From: Chromohalobacter sp. 11-W
GTDB lineage: Bacteria > Pseudomonadota > Gammaproteobacteria > Pseudomonadales > Halomonadaceae
Assembly (NCBI RefSeq): GCF_029889905.1
Contig: NZ_JARANZ010000006.1
Span: 186,001 to 250,000, forward strand
DNA length: 64,000 nucleotides
Reading direction: 5' to 3'
Part shown: positions 40,003 to 49,964 of the stretch, one piece after another
Layout of the letters: the number at the start of each line of letters is the position of its first letter
How positions within the stretch are numbered: position 1 is the first letter of the stretch
Made by a program: the position numbers and the translations under genes
The notes under the pieces: generated by a model
What the model was told of the DNA's origin: nothing
Database searches by the model: none
What the model saw: only the letters and a program-made list of their open reading frames with translations

Positions 40003-40929
40003 ATGCTGACCTACACCCTGAAGCGCCTGCTCATGGCGGTTCCTACCCTGCTGATCGTGATCACGATCTCGTTTTTCCTGATGCGCGTGGCACCGGGAGG
40101 GCCGTTCGATGGCGAGCGCCAATTGCCCCCGGAAATCGAAGCCAACCTTAAGGCGGCGTACCACCTTGACGAGCCATTGCCCCAGCAATACCTGCGCTAC
40201 ATGGGCAATTTGTTGCAGGGCGATTTCGGGCCATCGTTCAAATACAAGGATTTCTCGGTCACCGAGCTGATCGCCCAGGGCTTTCCGGTGAGCCTCGAGA
40301 TCGGCGGCCTGGCAATTCTTCTCGCACTTTTGATCGGACTCCCGCTGGGCACTATCGCTGCCCTACGACGCAACACGATGATCGATTATACGGTCATGGG
40401 GACGGCACTGGCGGGTATCGCAGTGCCCAACTTCGTGATCGCGCCGATCCTGGCGCTGGTATTCGGCGTCCTGCTCGCCTGGCTCCCGGCCGGTGGCTGG
40501 AACGGCGGCGCCCTGCCCAACCTGGTATTGCCGGTGATCGCGCTGTCGATTCAGCAGATCGCCTACATCGCACGCATGATGCGCGCCAGCATGATCGAGG
40601 TCCTCGGCAGCCATTACATTCGCACGGCGCGTGCCAAAGGACTTTCCGAGCGTCAGGTGATCTGGCGCCACGCCATCCGCCCCGCGCTGCTCCCCGTGAC
40701 TTCCTACCTGGGTCCGGCGATCGCCGGGATCATCACCGGCTCGGTGGTGATCGAGCAGATTTTCGGTATCCCGGGCATCGGACGTTACTTCGTTCAGGCC
40801 GCGCTCAACCGCGACTACACCCTGGTGATGGGCACGGTGGTGTTCTATGGCGCACTGATCGTACTGATGAATCTGCTCGTCGATCTGCTCTATTCCGTTC
40901 TCGATCCGCAAATCCGCTATGACGACTGA
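40003..40929 (+). CDS. oppB: Oligopeptide ABC transporter permease OppB
   Basis: 308 residues with six membrane helices. The N terminus MLTYTLKRLLMAVPTLLIV and the EAA loop (IRTARAKGLSERQVIWRHAI) are typical of OppB/DppB permeases. It lies 58 bases after oppA. Confidence 0.94.
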   Translation: MLTYTLKRLLMAVPTLLIVITISFFLMRVAPGGPFDGERQLPPEIEANLKAAYHLDEPLPQQYLRYMGNLLQGDFGPSFKYKDFSVTELIAQGFPVSLEIGGLAILLALLIGLPLGTIAALRRNTMIDYTVMGTALAGIAVPNFVIAPILALVFGVLLAWLPAGGWNGGALPNLVLPVIALSIQQIAYIARMMRASMIEVLGSHYIRTARAKGLSERQVIWRHAIRPALLPVTSYLGPAIAGIITGSVVIEQIFGIPGIGRYFVQAALNRDYTLVMGTVVFYGALIVLMNLLVDLLYSVLDPQIRYDD

Positions 40930-40945
40930 CCGGCGAGGAATGACC

Positions 40946-41851
40946 ATGACTACCGAATCCACGTCCTACAGCGGCCACAATGTGTCGGGCGACGCTCCGG
41001 TCGCGGGCGAGAGCCTCGGCCGAGACGCCTGGCGACGTCTCAAACAGAACAAGGCAGCGATGGTCAGCCTGATCTTGCTGATCCTCATCAGCGCGGTGTG
41101 TGTGGTCGGCCCCTACCTGCTTCCATGGGGGTTGGCCGAAGTCGACTGGAACGCCTTCAGCGCCGCGCCGAGCCTCGAGAGCAACCACTTCCTGGGTACC
41201 GATGCCAACGGTCGCGACCTCCTGACCCGTACGCTCTATGGCGGTCGCGTGTCGCTTTCGGTGGCTTTGGTGGCCACCTTCGTCAGCCTGGTCATCGGGG
41301 TACTTTACGGGGCCATCTCCGGCTATGTCGGCGGGCGACTGGACAGCCTCATGATGCGCTTCGTCGACATCATGTACTCACTGCCATTCATGTTCCTGGT
41401 CATCCTTTTGATGGTGGTCTTCGGGCGCAATATCTTCCTGATCTACGCCGCCATCGGCGCGGTCGAATGGCTCGATATGGCGCGCATCGTGCGCGGCCAG
41501 ACGCTGGCCCTCAAGCAGCGCGAGTTCATCGAAGCCGCCCACGCCTTGGGGGTCCGCGATCGCAAGATCGTCACCCGCCACCTGATCCCCAACGCCATTG
41601 GTCCGGTGATCATCTACGTCACGTTGACCGTGCCCAAGGTCATCCTGCTCGAGAGCTTCCTGTCTTTTCTCGGCCTCGGCGTGCAGGAGCCGCTGACCAG
41701 TTGGGGCGTATTGATTTCCGAAGGCACCGACATGATGCAGAGCGCGCCGTGGCTGCTGCTGGTGCCGTCGCTGTTCCTCGCCGTGACTCTGTTCTGTCTC
41801 AACTTCCTGGGCGACGGACTGCGCGACGCCCTCGACCCGAAAACACGCTGA
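40946..41851 (+). CDS. oppC: Oligopeptide ABC transporter permease OppC
   Basis: 301 residues with an N-terminal OppC segment (DAWRRLKQNKAAMVSLILL), LGTDANGRDLLTRTLYGGR and the EAA loop EAAHALGVRDRKIVTRHLI. The ATG at 40946 has GAGGA six bases upstream. An in-frame ATG at 40919 overlapping oppB is the alternative. Confidence 0.92.
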   Translation: MTTESTSYSGHNVSGDAPVAGESLGRDAWRRLKQNKAAMVSLILLILISAVCVVGPYLLPWGLAEVDWNAFSAAPSLESNHFLGTDANGRDLLTRTLYGGRVSLSVALVATFVSLVIGVLYGAISGYVGGRLDSLMMRFVDIMYSLPFMFLVILLMVVFGRNIFLIYAAIGAVEWLDMARIVRGQTLALKQREFIEAAHALGVRDRKIVTRHLIPNAIGPVIIYVTLTVPKVILLESFLSFLGLGVQEPLTSWGVLISEGTDMMQSAPWLLLVPSLFLAVTLFCLNFLGDGLRDALDPKTR

Positions 41852-41858
41852 GGTGACC

Positions 41859-43457
41859 GTGGCTGACAATCTGCTTGAAATCGACAACTTGAGTGTCGAC
41901 TTCCAACTGCCCACTGGGACCGTCTCGGCGGTCAAGGGAGTGAGCTTTTCCATCCAACCCGGCGAGACGCTGGCGCTGGTCGGCGAATCGGGCTCCGGCA
42001 AGTCGGTGTCATCGACCGCCGCGATGCGTCTCTTGCCTGAGTTGGCCCAAACGTCTGGCGCCATCCGCTTCAAGGGCGAGGATCTTTTGAGCGTCACACC
42101 CAAGCGCATGCGCCGCATCCGAGGCAACGCCATTTCGATGATCTTTCAGGAACCGATGACCTCGCTCAATCCCTTGCAGCGCATCGAAACACAGATCGCC
42201 GAGGTGCTGGAAAAGCACCTCGGCCTCAATAGACGTCAGGCGCGCCCCAAGGTCATCGAATTGCTCGAGCAAGTGGGTATCCCCGAGCCGTCTAGACGCA
42301 TCGGCAGTTATCCCTACGAGCTCTCCGGCGGCCAGCGCCAGCGGGTAATGATCGCCATGGCACTGGCCTGCGAGCCCAAGCTTTTGATCGCCGACGAACC
42401 CACCACCGCACTCGACGTCACCGTCCAGGCGCAGATTCTGGCGCTGCTCAAGGATCTTCAGTCGCGCTACGGCATGGCGATTCTGTTCATCACCCACGAC
42501 TTGGGCATCGTGCGCCACTTCGCCGACCGGGTATGCGTGATGCGCCACGGTGAGCTCGTCGAATCTGGCACCACCGGTGAGGTATTCGACAGTCCACAGC
42601 ATGACTACACACGCATGCTGATCGATGCCGACCCACGCGGTCGCAAAGCCCCCGTCGATACGACAATGCCAATGCTCCTGGAGGCAAAAGACGTGCGCGT
42701 ACGCTTCGCGCTCAAGAAGCGCCTGCTCCGTGCCAGCGAGTACTTCGAGGCGGTCCGTGGCATCGACCTGAGCATCCGTCGCGGCCAGACCGTGGGCATC
42801 GTCGGTGAATCCGGCTCGGGCAAGTCGACACTTGGCCGGGCGCTGTTGCGACTGCTCAAGAGCCGCGGCGAGATTCGCTTCGACGGCAGCGATATCGCCA
42901 CGCTCGATACTGGCAGCATGCGCCCCCTGCGCTCGCGTATGCAGGTAGTCTTTCAAGACCCCTTCGGCTCGCTGTCGCCGCGTATGACCGTCGGCGAGGT
43001 GATCAGCGAAGGCCTGCGCGTTCACCACCCCGAGCTCAATCGCCGCCAACGCGAGGCGCGAGTGATCGCCGCGCTCGAAGAAGTCGCACTGGACCCGGCG
43101 ATGCGCAATCGCTACCCGCATGAATTCTCCGGTGGTCAGCGCCAGCGCATTGCCATCGCCCGGGCGCTGGTACTCAAGCCGGAATTTCTGCTGCTCGACG
43201 AACCCACCTCGGCGCTCGACCGCTCGGTGCAGGTCACGGTAATCGACCTATTGCGCGACCTGCAGCAAAAGCATGACCTGACCTACCTGTTCATCAGTCA
43301 CGATCTCGCGGTTGTGCGTGCGCTGGCCGATACCGTACTGGTGATGAAAGAGGGTGAAGTCGTCGAACAGGGCACTACCGAGGAGATCTTCGCCAATCCG
43401 CGCGAACGCTATACCCAGGAACTGATGAGAGCCGCCTTCGTCGAAGACGCCGCTTGA
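41859..43457 (+). CDS. oppDF: Oligopeptide ABC transporter ATP-binding protein, fused OppD-OppF
   Basis: About 532 residues carrying two complete ABC ATPase domains in one chain. Both Walker A motifs read GESGSGKS. The signatures are LSGGQRQRV and FSGGQRQRI, and the Walker B motifs [12 protein letters not shown] and [11 protein letters not shown]. It replaces separate OppD and OppF. The start is GTG; the one at 41859 is preferred because the earlier GTG (41853) overlaps the AGGTGA ribosome site. The oppC stop is 7 bases before. Confidence 0.92.
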   Translation: MADNLLEIDNLSVDFQLPTGTVSAVKGVSFSIQPGETLALVGESGSGKSVSSTAAMRLLPELAQTSGAIRFKGEDLLSVTPKRMRRIRGNAISMIFQEPMTSLNPLQRIETQIAEVLEKHLGLNRRQARPKVIELLEQVGIPEPSRRIGSYPYELSGGQRQRVMIAMALACEPKLLIADEPTTALDVTVQAQILALLKDLQSRYGMAILFITHDLGIVRHFADRVCVMRHGELVESGTTGEVFDSPQHDYTRMLIDADPRGRKAPVDTTMPMLLEAKDVRVRFALKKRLLRASEYFEAVRGIDLSIRRGQTVGIVGESGSGKSTLGRALLRLLKSRGEIRFDGSDIATLDTGSMRPLRSRMQVVFQDPFGSLSPRMTVGEVISEGLRVHHPELNRRQREARVIAALEEVALDPAMRNRYPHEFSGGQRQRIAIARALVLKPEFLLLDEPTSALDRSVQVTVIDLLRDLQQKHDLTYLFISHDLAVVRALADTVLVMKEGEVVEQGTTEEIFANPRERYTQELMRAAFVEDAA

Positions 43458-43485
43458 CCCTGACCTCCCCCGCCCTCGTAAAGTC

Positions 43486-43512
43486 CGCTGCAAACGTCAT
43501 GCGTTTGCAGCG
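43486..43512. terminator. Inverted repeat after oppDF
   Basis: An 11-bp perfect stem CGCTGCAAACG / CGTTTGCAGCG with a 5-base loop, 28 bases after the oppDF stop. No T run follows, so it may be an operator instead. The rest of the 254-base gap up to the next gene shows no gene and probably holds the hydroxylase promoter. Confidence 0.5.
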
Positions 43513-43711
43513 ACGGCAATAAATGCGACCGCCTTAACACATGCTAAATACACGCTCTTAACTGTGGCGTAGCCTCAGCGCGTTCGCCTAGCCAACCTGG
43601 CGAGCTACAAAGACATACACGGCTGTGTTTGTCGGTGCCAGGCTCTCCGACTACGTTTACACGGGGGATGGCAGCAATACCGTTCTCAGCAGACTAATGG
43701 AGGAGTTTGCA

Positions 43712-44617
43712 ATGAAAGAGACTCAAGACCTGTTCCCGACGCGCCTGGAACGCAAGCTGGGGATGTTCGAACGCATCGACCCGGTGGTGCATAGCGAAGG
43801 CGAGCAACGCAAGGGACCGCTCAGCGAAGCCGAGCTCGACGAATTCGAACGCAAAGGCTTTCTCTCCTTCGAAGGATTCTTCGATGAAGACGAAATGGCC
43901 GCGTTCCTCGAGGAGTTGGGCGACTACGAGAATGACGATGACCTCAAGCTCTCGGAAGGTACTATCCTCGAGCCCAGCAAGCAGGAAATTCGTTCGATCT
44001 TCGGCATCCATGAGGTATCCGAGCGGTTCAGCCGCCTGACGCGCGATCCGCGCCTACTGGCAATGGTCCAGCAGATCCTGGGTGGCGATGCCTATATTCA
44101 TCAGTCGCGGATCAACTACAAGCCCGGCTTCAAGGGTAAGGGCTTCGACTGGCATTCCGATTTCGAGACTTGGCACAGCGAAGATGGCATGCCACGCATG
44201 CGCTCAGTGAGCTGTTCGATCATTCTCACCGAAAACGGTGAATTCAATGGCCCACTGATGCTGGTGCCTGGCTCACATAATTACTTCGTTCCCTGCGTGG
44301 GCCGCACGCCGGAGAACAACTATAAAGAGTCGCTGAAGAGTCAGGAAATCGGCGTACCGGACGATGCCAGCCTGCGCGACCTGATGGTCAAAGGCGATAT
44401 CGAGGCGCCCAAGGGGCCTGTCGGCTCGCTGGTGATGTTCGAGTGCAACACCCTGCATGGTTCGAACATCAACATGTCGTGCTGGCCACGCAGCAACCTG
44501 TTCTTCGTCTACAACAGTGTCGAGAACACGCTGCATGACCCGTACTGCGGCAACCGCCCTCGGCCCGAGTTCCTGGCCAATCGCAAGGACTGGAGCCCCC
44601 TGAAACCTGCCAAATAA
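43712..44617 (+). CDS. Ectoine hydroxylase (EctD/EctE type)
   Basis: 301-residue Fe(II)/2-oxoglutarate dioxygenase that turns ectoine into 5-hydroxyectoine. The EctD signature FDWHSDFETWHSEDGMPRMR supplies the first two iron ligands (His, Asp), and the third His is in NTLHGSN. The ATG follows GGAGGAG; a longer frame to 43625 lacks such a site. No ectABC genes are near. From memory, C. salexigens has a second, solitary hydroxylase paralogue called EctE, and this is probably it. Confidence 0.92.
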   Translation: MKETQDLFPTRLERKLGMFERIDPVVHSEGEQRKGPLSEAELDEFERKGFLSFEGFFDEDEMAAFLEELGDYENDDDLKLSEGTILEPSKQEIRSIFGIHEVSERFSRLTRDPRLLAMVQQILGGDAYIHQSRINYKPGFKGKGFDWHSDFETWHSEDGMPRMRSVSCSIILTENGEFNGPLMLVPGSHNYFVPCVGRTPENNYKESLKSQEIGVPDDASLRDLMVKGDIEAPKGPVGSLVMFECNTLHGSNINMSCWPRSNLFFVYNSVENTLHDPYCGNRPRPEFLANRKDWSPLKPAK

Positions 44618-44641
44618 GGCATCGTCAGGGAAAGTGGTAAA

Positions 44642-44676
44642 ACGACGAACCCCGGCATATTGCCGGGGTTCGTCGT
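44642..44676. terminator. Bidirectional terminator between ectoine hydroxylase and FadL-type genes
   Basis: A perfect 16-bp stem ACGACGAACCCCGGCA and its complement with a 3-base TAT loop, midway between two convergent genes. T runs are weak on both sides. Confidence 0.7.
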
Positions 44677-44704
44677 CATGCATCCCAATCGCGCGGAACG
44701 CGGC

Positions 44705-46057
44705 TCAGAAGCGATAATCCATCGACAGCGCGAACACATCGGCCTCGACTTCATAGGTCCCGGACAGGTTGCCGCGGCTGGCATTCTCGTTGGTCGGCGT
44801 GGCGTTCTGATCAATATCGCCATCGTCGCCGAAGACGTGCATGTAGCCCGCCGTCACGCCCAGGCTCGAGGTCGGCATCCAGGTCGCCCCGAGCGTCGCC
44901 CAGCGGCGGTCGGCATCGGGCACACGCGGCGTGCGGTGCTCGCTGTCCGGCACCGGCGATTCGTCGACACCCAGGCCGGCGCGCAGCAGCCACTGCCGAT
45001 TGAGCTGATAGTTAGCCCCCACCGAGAAAGCCCAGGTATCGTCCCAGTTCTCGGTCGTGGTGCTCTGGCCGCCATTATCGAAATCGACGGTCAGTTCCTT
45101 GAAACTGCTCCACTCCGTCCACTCGGCATTGGCCATCAAGGCGAGCCGATCGGTCAACTGATGATAGATCCCCAGGTTGAGGTTAGCCGGCGTGGTGATA
45201 TCCGCCTTGCCGCCGCCGTCCTGCAACTGACCGGTGGCCTGTGCCCCGGCCAATACCGCCTGCCCCGCGGGGCTGTCGGAACTGTAATCGACATCACCGT
45301 CCAGCGTCAGCTCGACCTCCGAGCGGTAGCTGATGCCCAGACGGGTGCGCTCGGTGGCCTGGAACAGCGCCCCAAGAGTGTAGCCGTATCCCCAGTCGTC
45401 ACCGGTCACCTCGGCCATGCCATCGGCATTGCCGATCGCCGAGGGAGGCAACTGACCCGCACCGGCCCCCACCGCGCCCAGATCGATGGCGTTGGAGAGC
45501 GTGGCATCGGCATACTGAGCACGCAGCCCCACCGCCAAGTTAAGGCGATCAGTGGCGCGATAATTCAGTGTCGGCTGGATATCGATGGTCTCGAGCTCGG
45601 TTTCGACGGCGTGATAGCGGCCGATCCACTCCTTGTCATACTTCGTCGAGAGGCCATAGGGTGCGGAGATCGCAAGCCCCAAATCGAAACGTTCATTCAG
45701 GCGCGTCTTGAAGGCGAAACTGGGCACCCAGGCCTCCTCGCCACCCTCGTTATCGCCGCTCCCCATATAACCAGCTCCGCTGACGGAACTCGCCGACGCG
45801 TCGGTCAACTCGAAGCCGGCATCGATGTAGGAAATACCGCCGGACACCTGAGTGCCCTCGACATTACCGATGGCTGCCGGGTTAAAGGTCATGTAGCTGA
45901 CATCCTCGGCGCCGGCCGCCGCACCTGCCATGGCGTTACCCAATGCCTTGGCGCTCTGTTCACGAACCTGAAAGCCCGACGCGGCGGCTTGACCGGTCGC
46001 CATCACGGCGGATGCCAGAGTCACAGCGAGTGTGAGCTTGTTGATCTTGTTATGCAT
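44705..46057 (-). CDS. FadL/OmpP1/TodX family outer-membrane protein
   Basis: 450 residues. A signal peptide (LAVTLASAVMATGQAAA) is followed by SGFQVREQSAKALGNAMAG, the FadL hatch region, and amphipathic strands ending in an aromatic residue (LSMDYRF), typical of an outer-membrane barrel. It should admit long-chain fatty acids or other hydrophobic molecules. An AGAAGAGG site precedes the ATG. No catabolic partner gene is adjacent. Confidence 0.9.
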   Translation of the reverse strand: MHNKINKLTLAVTLASAVMATGQAAASGFQVREQSAKALGNAMAGAAAGAEDVSYMTFNPAAIGNVEGTQVSGGISYIDAGFELTDASASSVSGAGYMGSGDNEGGEEAWVPSFAFKTRLNERFDLGLAISAPYGLSTKYDKEWIGRYHAVETELETIDIQPTLNYRATDRLNLAVGLRAQYADATLSNAIDLGAVGAGAGQLPPSAIGNADGMAEVTGDDWGYGYTLGALFQATERTRLGISYRSEVELTLDGDVDYSSDSPAGQAVLAGAQATGQLQDGGGKADITTPANLNLGIYHQLTDRLALMANAEWTEWSSFKELTVDFDNGGQSTTTENWDDTWAFSVGANYQLNRQWLLRAGLGVDESPVPDSEHRTPRVPDADRRWATLGATWMPTSSLGVTAGYMHVFGDDGDIDQNATPTNENASRGNLSGTYEVEADVFALSMDYRF

Positions 46058-46369
46058 GAAAACGTCCTCTTCTGCGGAGACGTGGAGGCGAAAATTGTCT
46101 TAGGTTTTTACCCTTGCCCGAATAGTGGCGTGCCTCTTCGTTTTGGCCGATGGGCGTTTTCAAGTCAAGAGCAAACGTTTGTTTTAATCTCAGAAACGCT
46201 CATTCTTTAGTCTTATCAAGACTCCCGCATCTAATGTCTTTCAGGGCTGGGGGGATATTTATGTATTTATTTCAATATTTTAAATGAAGGTGTTGGAAAT
46301 AGGCGATGACCGCCTTGACCTTTGTGTTACACAAAGGTTCTAGACTTCTCATATCACTCAGGAGGCTCC
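46058..46369. promoter_or_regulatory. AT-rich divergent promoter region of the FadL and MerR genes
   Basis: 312 bases without a gene, clearly more AT-rich than the surroundings between about 46180 and 46300. The right end contains the MerR-type promoter described at 46315. No other conserved site is recognised. Confidence 0.5.
46315..46346 (+). promoter_or_regulatory. MerR-type promoter/operator
   Basis: The -35 TTGACC and -10 TAGACT are separated by 20 bases, longer than the optimal 17. The spacer is dominated by a dyad with arms ACCTTTGTGT / ACACAAAGGT around one base. This over-long spacer with a central dyad is the hallmark of promoters untwisted by MerR-family regulators. Confidence 0.82.
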
Positions 46370-46795
46370 ATGAAAGTCAGCGACTTGGCGCGTGCCGCTG
46401 GCGTTACCGGCGAAACGGTACGCCATTACACACGCGAGGGATTACTGCATCCGCAACGCGATCCCGACAACGGCTATCAACTCTATGATGCCGATGACCT
46501 CAATCGCCTGCGTTTCATACAGCGCGCACGCACGCTGGGGTTCAGTCTTCGCGAGGTGCGCGAGATTCTCGAACACGCCGACCATGGCGACTCTCCATGC
46601 CCCATGGTGCGCGACCTGCTGGCCGAACGCTTGCCGGAAATTCAGTCACGCATCCGTGAGTTGCAGGCCCTGGCAACGCGCATGGAAAACGCTCTGACCA
46701 CCTGGAGAGACATGCCGGATGGCACGCCCGATGGCCATAGCTTGTGCCGGCTGATCGAGAGCCTGCCCATGGAAGAGCCTGTCCATGGAAAGTGA
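46370..46795 (+). CDS. MerR-family metal-responsive regulator of the copper unit
   Basis: 141 residues. A MerR winged helix (MKVSDLARAAGVTGETVRHYTREGLL) is followed by a dimerisation helix and a C-terminal metal loop. Cysteines occur at 77 (DSPCPMV) and 126 (GHSLCRLIE). CueR-type Cu(I) sensors use two cysteines near 112 and 120 and have Ser at 77, so this is a different arrangement, although the next gene is a copper ATPase. AGGAGG precedes the ATG. It likely activates itself and copA from the promoter at 46315. Confidence 0.88.
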   Translation: MKVSDLARAAGVTGETVRHYTREGLLHPQRDPDNGYQLYDADDLNRLRFIQRARTLGFSLREVREILEHADHGDSPCPMVRDLLAERLPEIQSRIRELQALATRMENALTTWRDMPDGTPDGHSLCRLIESLPMEEPVHGK

Positions 46796-46846
46796 CGACG
46801 GTTTCTCACGCCAGGCGCCATGAGCTCCCTCGAAGGAGAACGCAAG

Positions 46847-49402
46847 ATGAGCACAACGGCTCCCCATTCTTTCACCGTGCCCGGCATGAACTGCCAGGGC
46901 TGCGTCAAACGCATGCGCGAGGCGATTCAGGCCGAGGACACGCAGGCCGAAGTCACCGGCGAGCCCGGTGAAAAGCATCTCAGTGTCGAATCGTCCCTGG
47001 ACACGGCGCGCCTGAGCGCACTGCTCGAGCAAGCCGGTTATCCTCCGGCAACGCACCCACCGGAGACGACGACCAGTACCACTGACGACAGCGCATCAGC
47101 GACGAGCTCGAGCGGCGACCGGCATGACACCGAAGCAACGCGCGACGGGGGGCCAGTTCGCCTATCGTTGTCCGGCATGACTTGCGCCGGCTGCGTCAAC
47201 ACCATCACCCAGGCCTTGAATGCCACGCCCGGCGTGCGCTCGGCCAGCGTCAACTTCGGCTCGCATACCGCCGAGATCTTCGGCGACGCGCGCCCCCAGC
47301 AACTCGTCGATGCCGTGGAAGCGGTCGGCTACGGCGCCGAGCCCATCGAGGATCTCGGCCAGGCCGCACGCACCCGTGAGCAAAACGAGGCGCACGAGTA
47401 CCGCCAGCGGCTCCGCGACACCGCCTTAGGGCTCATCCCCGGGGTGCTGCTGATGGGCAGCATGCTGTTCCATCCTCCACAACTGAGCGGGCCGGAACGC
47501 TGGGTCTGGCTACTGATCGGCGTGGTTACGCTGGGCATCATGGCCACGGCGGGCAGGCGCTTCTTCATCAATGCCTGGAAAACCTTCCGTCATCACCAGG
47601 CCAACATGGATACCCTGATCGCCGTCGGCACCGGCACCGCCTGGCTCTATTCGATGACGGTAGTGCTGATCCCCGAGGCGATTCCAGTCGCCGCGCGCGG
47701 GCTCTATTTCGAAGCCTCAGTCATGATCATCGGCCTGATCAGCCTCGGCAATGCCATGGAGTTGCGTGCCCGGGGGCGCACGTCCCGGGCGCTCAATCGC
47801 CTACTCGACCTGCAGGCGCCCACCGCCCGCGTGATTCGCGACGGTAACGAACACGACGTACCACTTGAGGAGGTTGCCGTCGATGACTGGATTCGCGTGC
47901 GTCCCGGCGAGCGCCTGGCCGTGGACGGCCGCGTCGAGGAAGGTGACAGCCATGTCGATGAATCAATGCTGACCGGCGAGCCTCAACCCGTCGCCAAGCA
48001 TCCCGGCGACGAGGTCAGCGCGGGAACGGTCAACGGCCGTGGCACGCTGGTCTATATCGCTACCCGTATCGGCGCCGACAGTCGCCTGGGGCGTATCGTC
48101 GAGCAAGTGGCCAGCGCCCAGAACTCGCGTCCTCCCATCGGTACGCTAGCCGACCGGATTTCCGCTATCTTCGTGCCTAGCGTGCTGATCATCGCCGTAC
48201 TCACGGCGCTGGTCTGGTTCAATTTCGGCCCCGCGCCGCAGTTGGTCCACATGCTGGTCACCGCCACCACCGTACTGATCATCGCCTGCCCATGCGCCCT
48301 GGGGCTGGCAACACCGATGTCGACCATGATCGGCGTCGGCAAGGCCGCCGAGCACGGCATCCTGGTGCGCGACGGCGATGCGCTGCAGACCGCCAGCAAG
48401 CTGACCACGCTGGTCGTCGACAAGACCGGCACCCTGACCGAAGGTCGTCCGCGCGTGACCTCTGCCCAGTGGGCCACCGAGGATACCCACACCGCCTTGA
48501 GCTGGGTGGCGGCCCTCGAACGCGGCTCCGAGCATCCCCTCGCCGAGGCGCTCGGCGACTATGCCGACCAGCAGGGCGTCACGCAGACCGCGCTTCCCGA
48601 GCTGCGCGAGTTTCAAGCGCTCAGCGGGCGTGGCGTCATCGCCGTCACCGACACGGGGCAGTCGCTGCGACTCGGCAATGCCGCGCTGATGCGCGAAGGC
48701 GATGTCGAACTGGGTCAGGCCCAGAGGTGGGGCGCCGAGCTTGAAGACAAGGCGCAGACACCGCTCTACCTGGCCGCCGACGGGCAGGTGATGGGCGTCT
48801 TCGGTATCAGCGATCCGTTGCGCGAGGATAGCCGCGACGCCGTGGCGCGCTTACAGGCGGACGGCATCGAGGTGGTCATGCTGACCGGCGATAACGCCCA
48901 TACCGCCCGTGCCGTGGCTCAGGCGCTGGGAATCGCGCGAGTCGAGGCCGAGCTATTGCCCGAGGACAAACGCGAAATCGTCGCGCAGTTGCAACGCGAC
49001 GGCCATCTCGTCGGCATGACCGGCGACGGCATCAACGACGCCCCGGCCCTGGCGCAAGCCAACGTGGGCTTCGCCATCGGCCAGGGCACCGACGTGGCAA
49101 TCGAATCGGCGGGTATCACGCTGATGCGCAACTCGCTCCACGGCGTGGCCGATGCCATCGAGATCAGCCGCGCCACTCTGCGTAACATCAAGCAGAACCT
49201 GTGGGGCGCCTTCGGCTACAACGGCTTGGGGATTCCCATCGCCGCCGGGGTCTTCTATCCGCTGACGGGGATGCTGCTCTCGCCCATCGTCGCTGCCGTC
49301 GCCATGTCGCTGTCCTCGGTCACCGTAGTCAGCAACGCCAACCGGTTGAGGCTGTTCAAATCCACGGCACGCCGTGCCAAAACGTCCGAGGAGGCTGCAT
49401 GA
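46847..49402 (+). CDS. copA: Copper-exporting P-type ATPase
   Basis: 851 residues. Two heavy-metal-associated domains have GMNCQGC (near residue 15) and GMTCAGC (near 110), joined by a Ser/Thr-rich linker. The P-type core has the membrane CPC motif (IACPCALG), DKTGTLT, the SEHPLAEA histidine-proline motif and [18 protein letters not shown] in helix 7 and MSLSS in helix 8 are the Cu(I)/Ag(I) class 1B-1 determinants. AAGGAG precedes the ATG at 46847. Its TGA overlaps the ATG of a 25-codon ORF. Confidence 0.95.
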   Translation: MSTTAPHSFTVPGMNCQGCVKRMREAIQAEDTQAEVTGEPGEKHLSVESSLDTARLSALLEQAGYPPATHPPETTTSTTDDSASATSSSGDRHDTEATRDGGPVRLSLSGMTCAGCVNTITQALNATPGVRSASVNFGSHTAEIFGDARPQQLVDAVEAVGYGAEPIEDLGQAARTREQNEAHEYRQRLRDTALGLIPGVLLMGSMLFHPPQLSGPERWVWLLIGVVTLGIMATAGRRFFINAWKTFRHHQANMDTLIAVGTGTAWLYSMTVVLIPEAIPVAARGLYFEASVMIIGLISLGNAMELRARGRTSRALNRLLDLQAPTARVIRDGNEHDVPLEEVAVDDWIRVRPGERLAVDGRVEEGDSHVDESMLTGEPQPVAKHPGDEVSAGTVNGRGTLVYIATRIGADSRLGRIVEQVASAQNSRPPIGTLADRISAIFVPSVLIIAVLTALVWFNFGPAPQLVHMLVTATTVLIIACPCALGLATPMSTMIGVGKAAEHGILVRDGDALQTASKLTTLVVDKTGTLTEGRPRVTSAQWATEDTHTALSWVAALERGSEHPLAEALGDYADQQGVTQTALPELREFQALSGRGVIAVTDTGQSLRLGNAALMREGDVELGQAQRWGAELEDKAQTPLYLAADGQVMGVFGISDPLREDSRDAVARLQADGIEVVMLTGDNAHTARAVAQALGIARVEAELLPEDKREIVAQLQRDGHLVGMTGDGINDAPALAQANVGFAIGQGTDVAIESAGITLMRNSLHGVADAIEISRATLRNIKQNLWGAFGYNGLGIPIAAGVFYPLTGMLLSPIVAAVAMSLSSVTVVSNANRLRLFKSTARRAKTSEEAA

Positions 49403-49476
49403 CGCTTCTCATCAATCTGATCGGGCTGGCATTGATCGTCGGCATCGCCTGGTGGTTCTGGCTATCGCCACGTTGA
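49399..49476 (+). CDS. 25-residue single-helix membrane peptide coupled to copA
   Basis: The ATG overlaps the copA stop (ATGA) and follows a strong GAGGAGG site. The peptide starts [15 protein letters not shown] and ends WWFWLSPR: one hydrophobic helix with a Trp-rich interface and a positive C terminus. It resembles the membrane anchor seen at the start of some cupredoxin-like proteins in copper operons, without the cupredoxin part, and in size it recalls KdpF-type P-ATPase partners. Function unknown; reality is supported by coupling and ribosome site. Confidence 0.65.
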   Translation: MTLLINLIGLALIVGIAWWFWLSPR

Positions 49477-49536
49477 GATCATGGCAGCATGATGGCTATG
49501 CTGAGAGACATCGCGTCGCGGTAAATGGGGAGTGAT

Positions 49537-49956
49537 ATGCCACGCATTCAAGGCGTTCTCGAAACCGCCCTCTACGTCACCGACATGGCCCGCACCCGGG
49601 CCTTCTTCGAGAACGTGATGACACTGTCGGCCTTTACCGCCGACCATCGCTTCACCGCGTACGAGGCCGGGCCAGGCAGCGTGTTGCTGCTGTTTCAACA
49701 AGGCAGCACCGAAGAAACCGTGAACCTGCCGCACGGCATGGGCACCATACCGCCCCATGACGGTGCCGGACGCGTGCATCTGGCGCTGGCCATCGATCGC
49801 GATGAATTGGAAGACTGGGAAACCCAACTCGTCGCCCACGACATTCCCATCGAAGGCCGTACGCACTGGCCGAAAGGCGGTGAAAGCCTCTACTTCCGCG
49901 ACCCCGACGGCCACCTGCTGGAATTGGCCACGCCCGGCGTCTGGCCGAATTACTAA
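49537..49956 (+). CDS. VOC (glyoxalase/bleomycin-resistance/dioxygenase) fold protein
   Basis: 139 residues with the paired beta-alpha-beta-beta-beta modules of the VOC superfamily (VLETALYVTDMARTRAFFE; YFRDPDGHLLELATPG). The His/Glu metal ligands are plausible at the ends of these strands. The substrate cannot be told. GGGGAGTGAT precedes the ATG at 49537. A 26-bp hairpin module begins 8 bases after its stop. Confidence 0.85.
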   Translation: MPRIQGVLETALYVTDMARTRAFFENVMTLSAFTADHRFTAYEAGPGSVLLLFQQGSTEETVNLPHGMGTIPPHDGAGRVHLALAIDRDELEDWETQLVAHDIPIEGRTHWPKGGESLYFRDPDGHLLELATPGVWPNY

Positions 49957-49964
49957 TCAAGCTG

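Noticed and set aside
42009-43121. A 370-codon minus-strand frame opposite oppDF
   Set aside because: Antisense to two intact ABC ATPase domains; no family resemblance.
44660-46210. A 516-codon plus-strand frame opposite the FadL-type gene
   Set aside because: The minus-strand product has a signal peptide and full family match; the plus frame has no recognisable feature.
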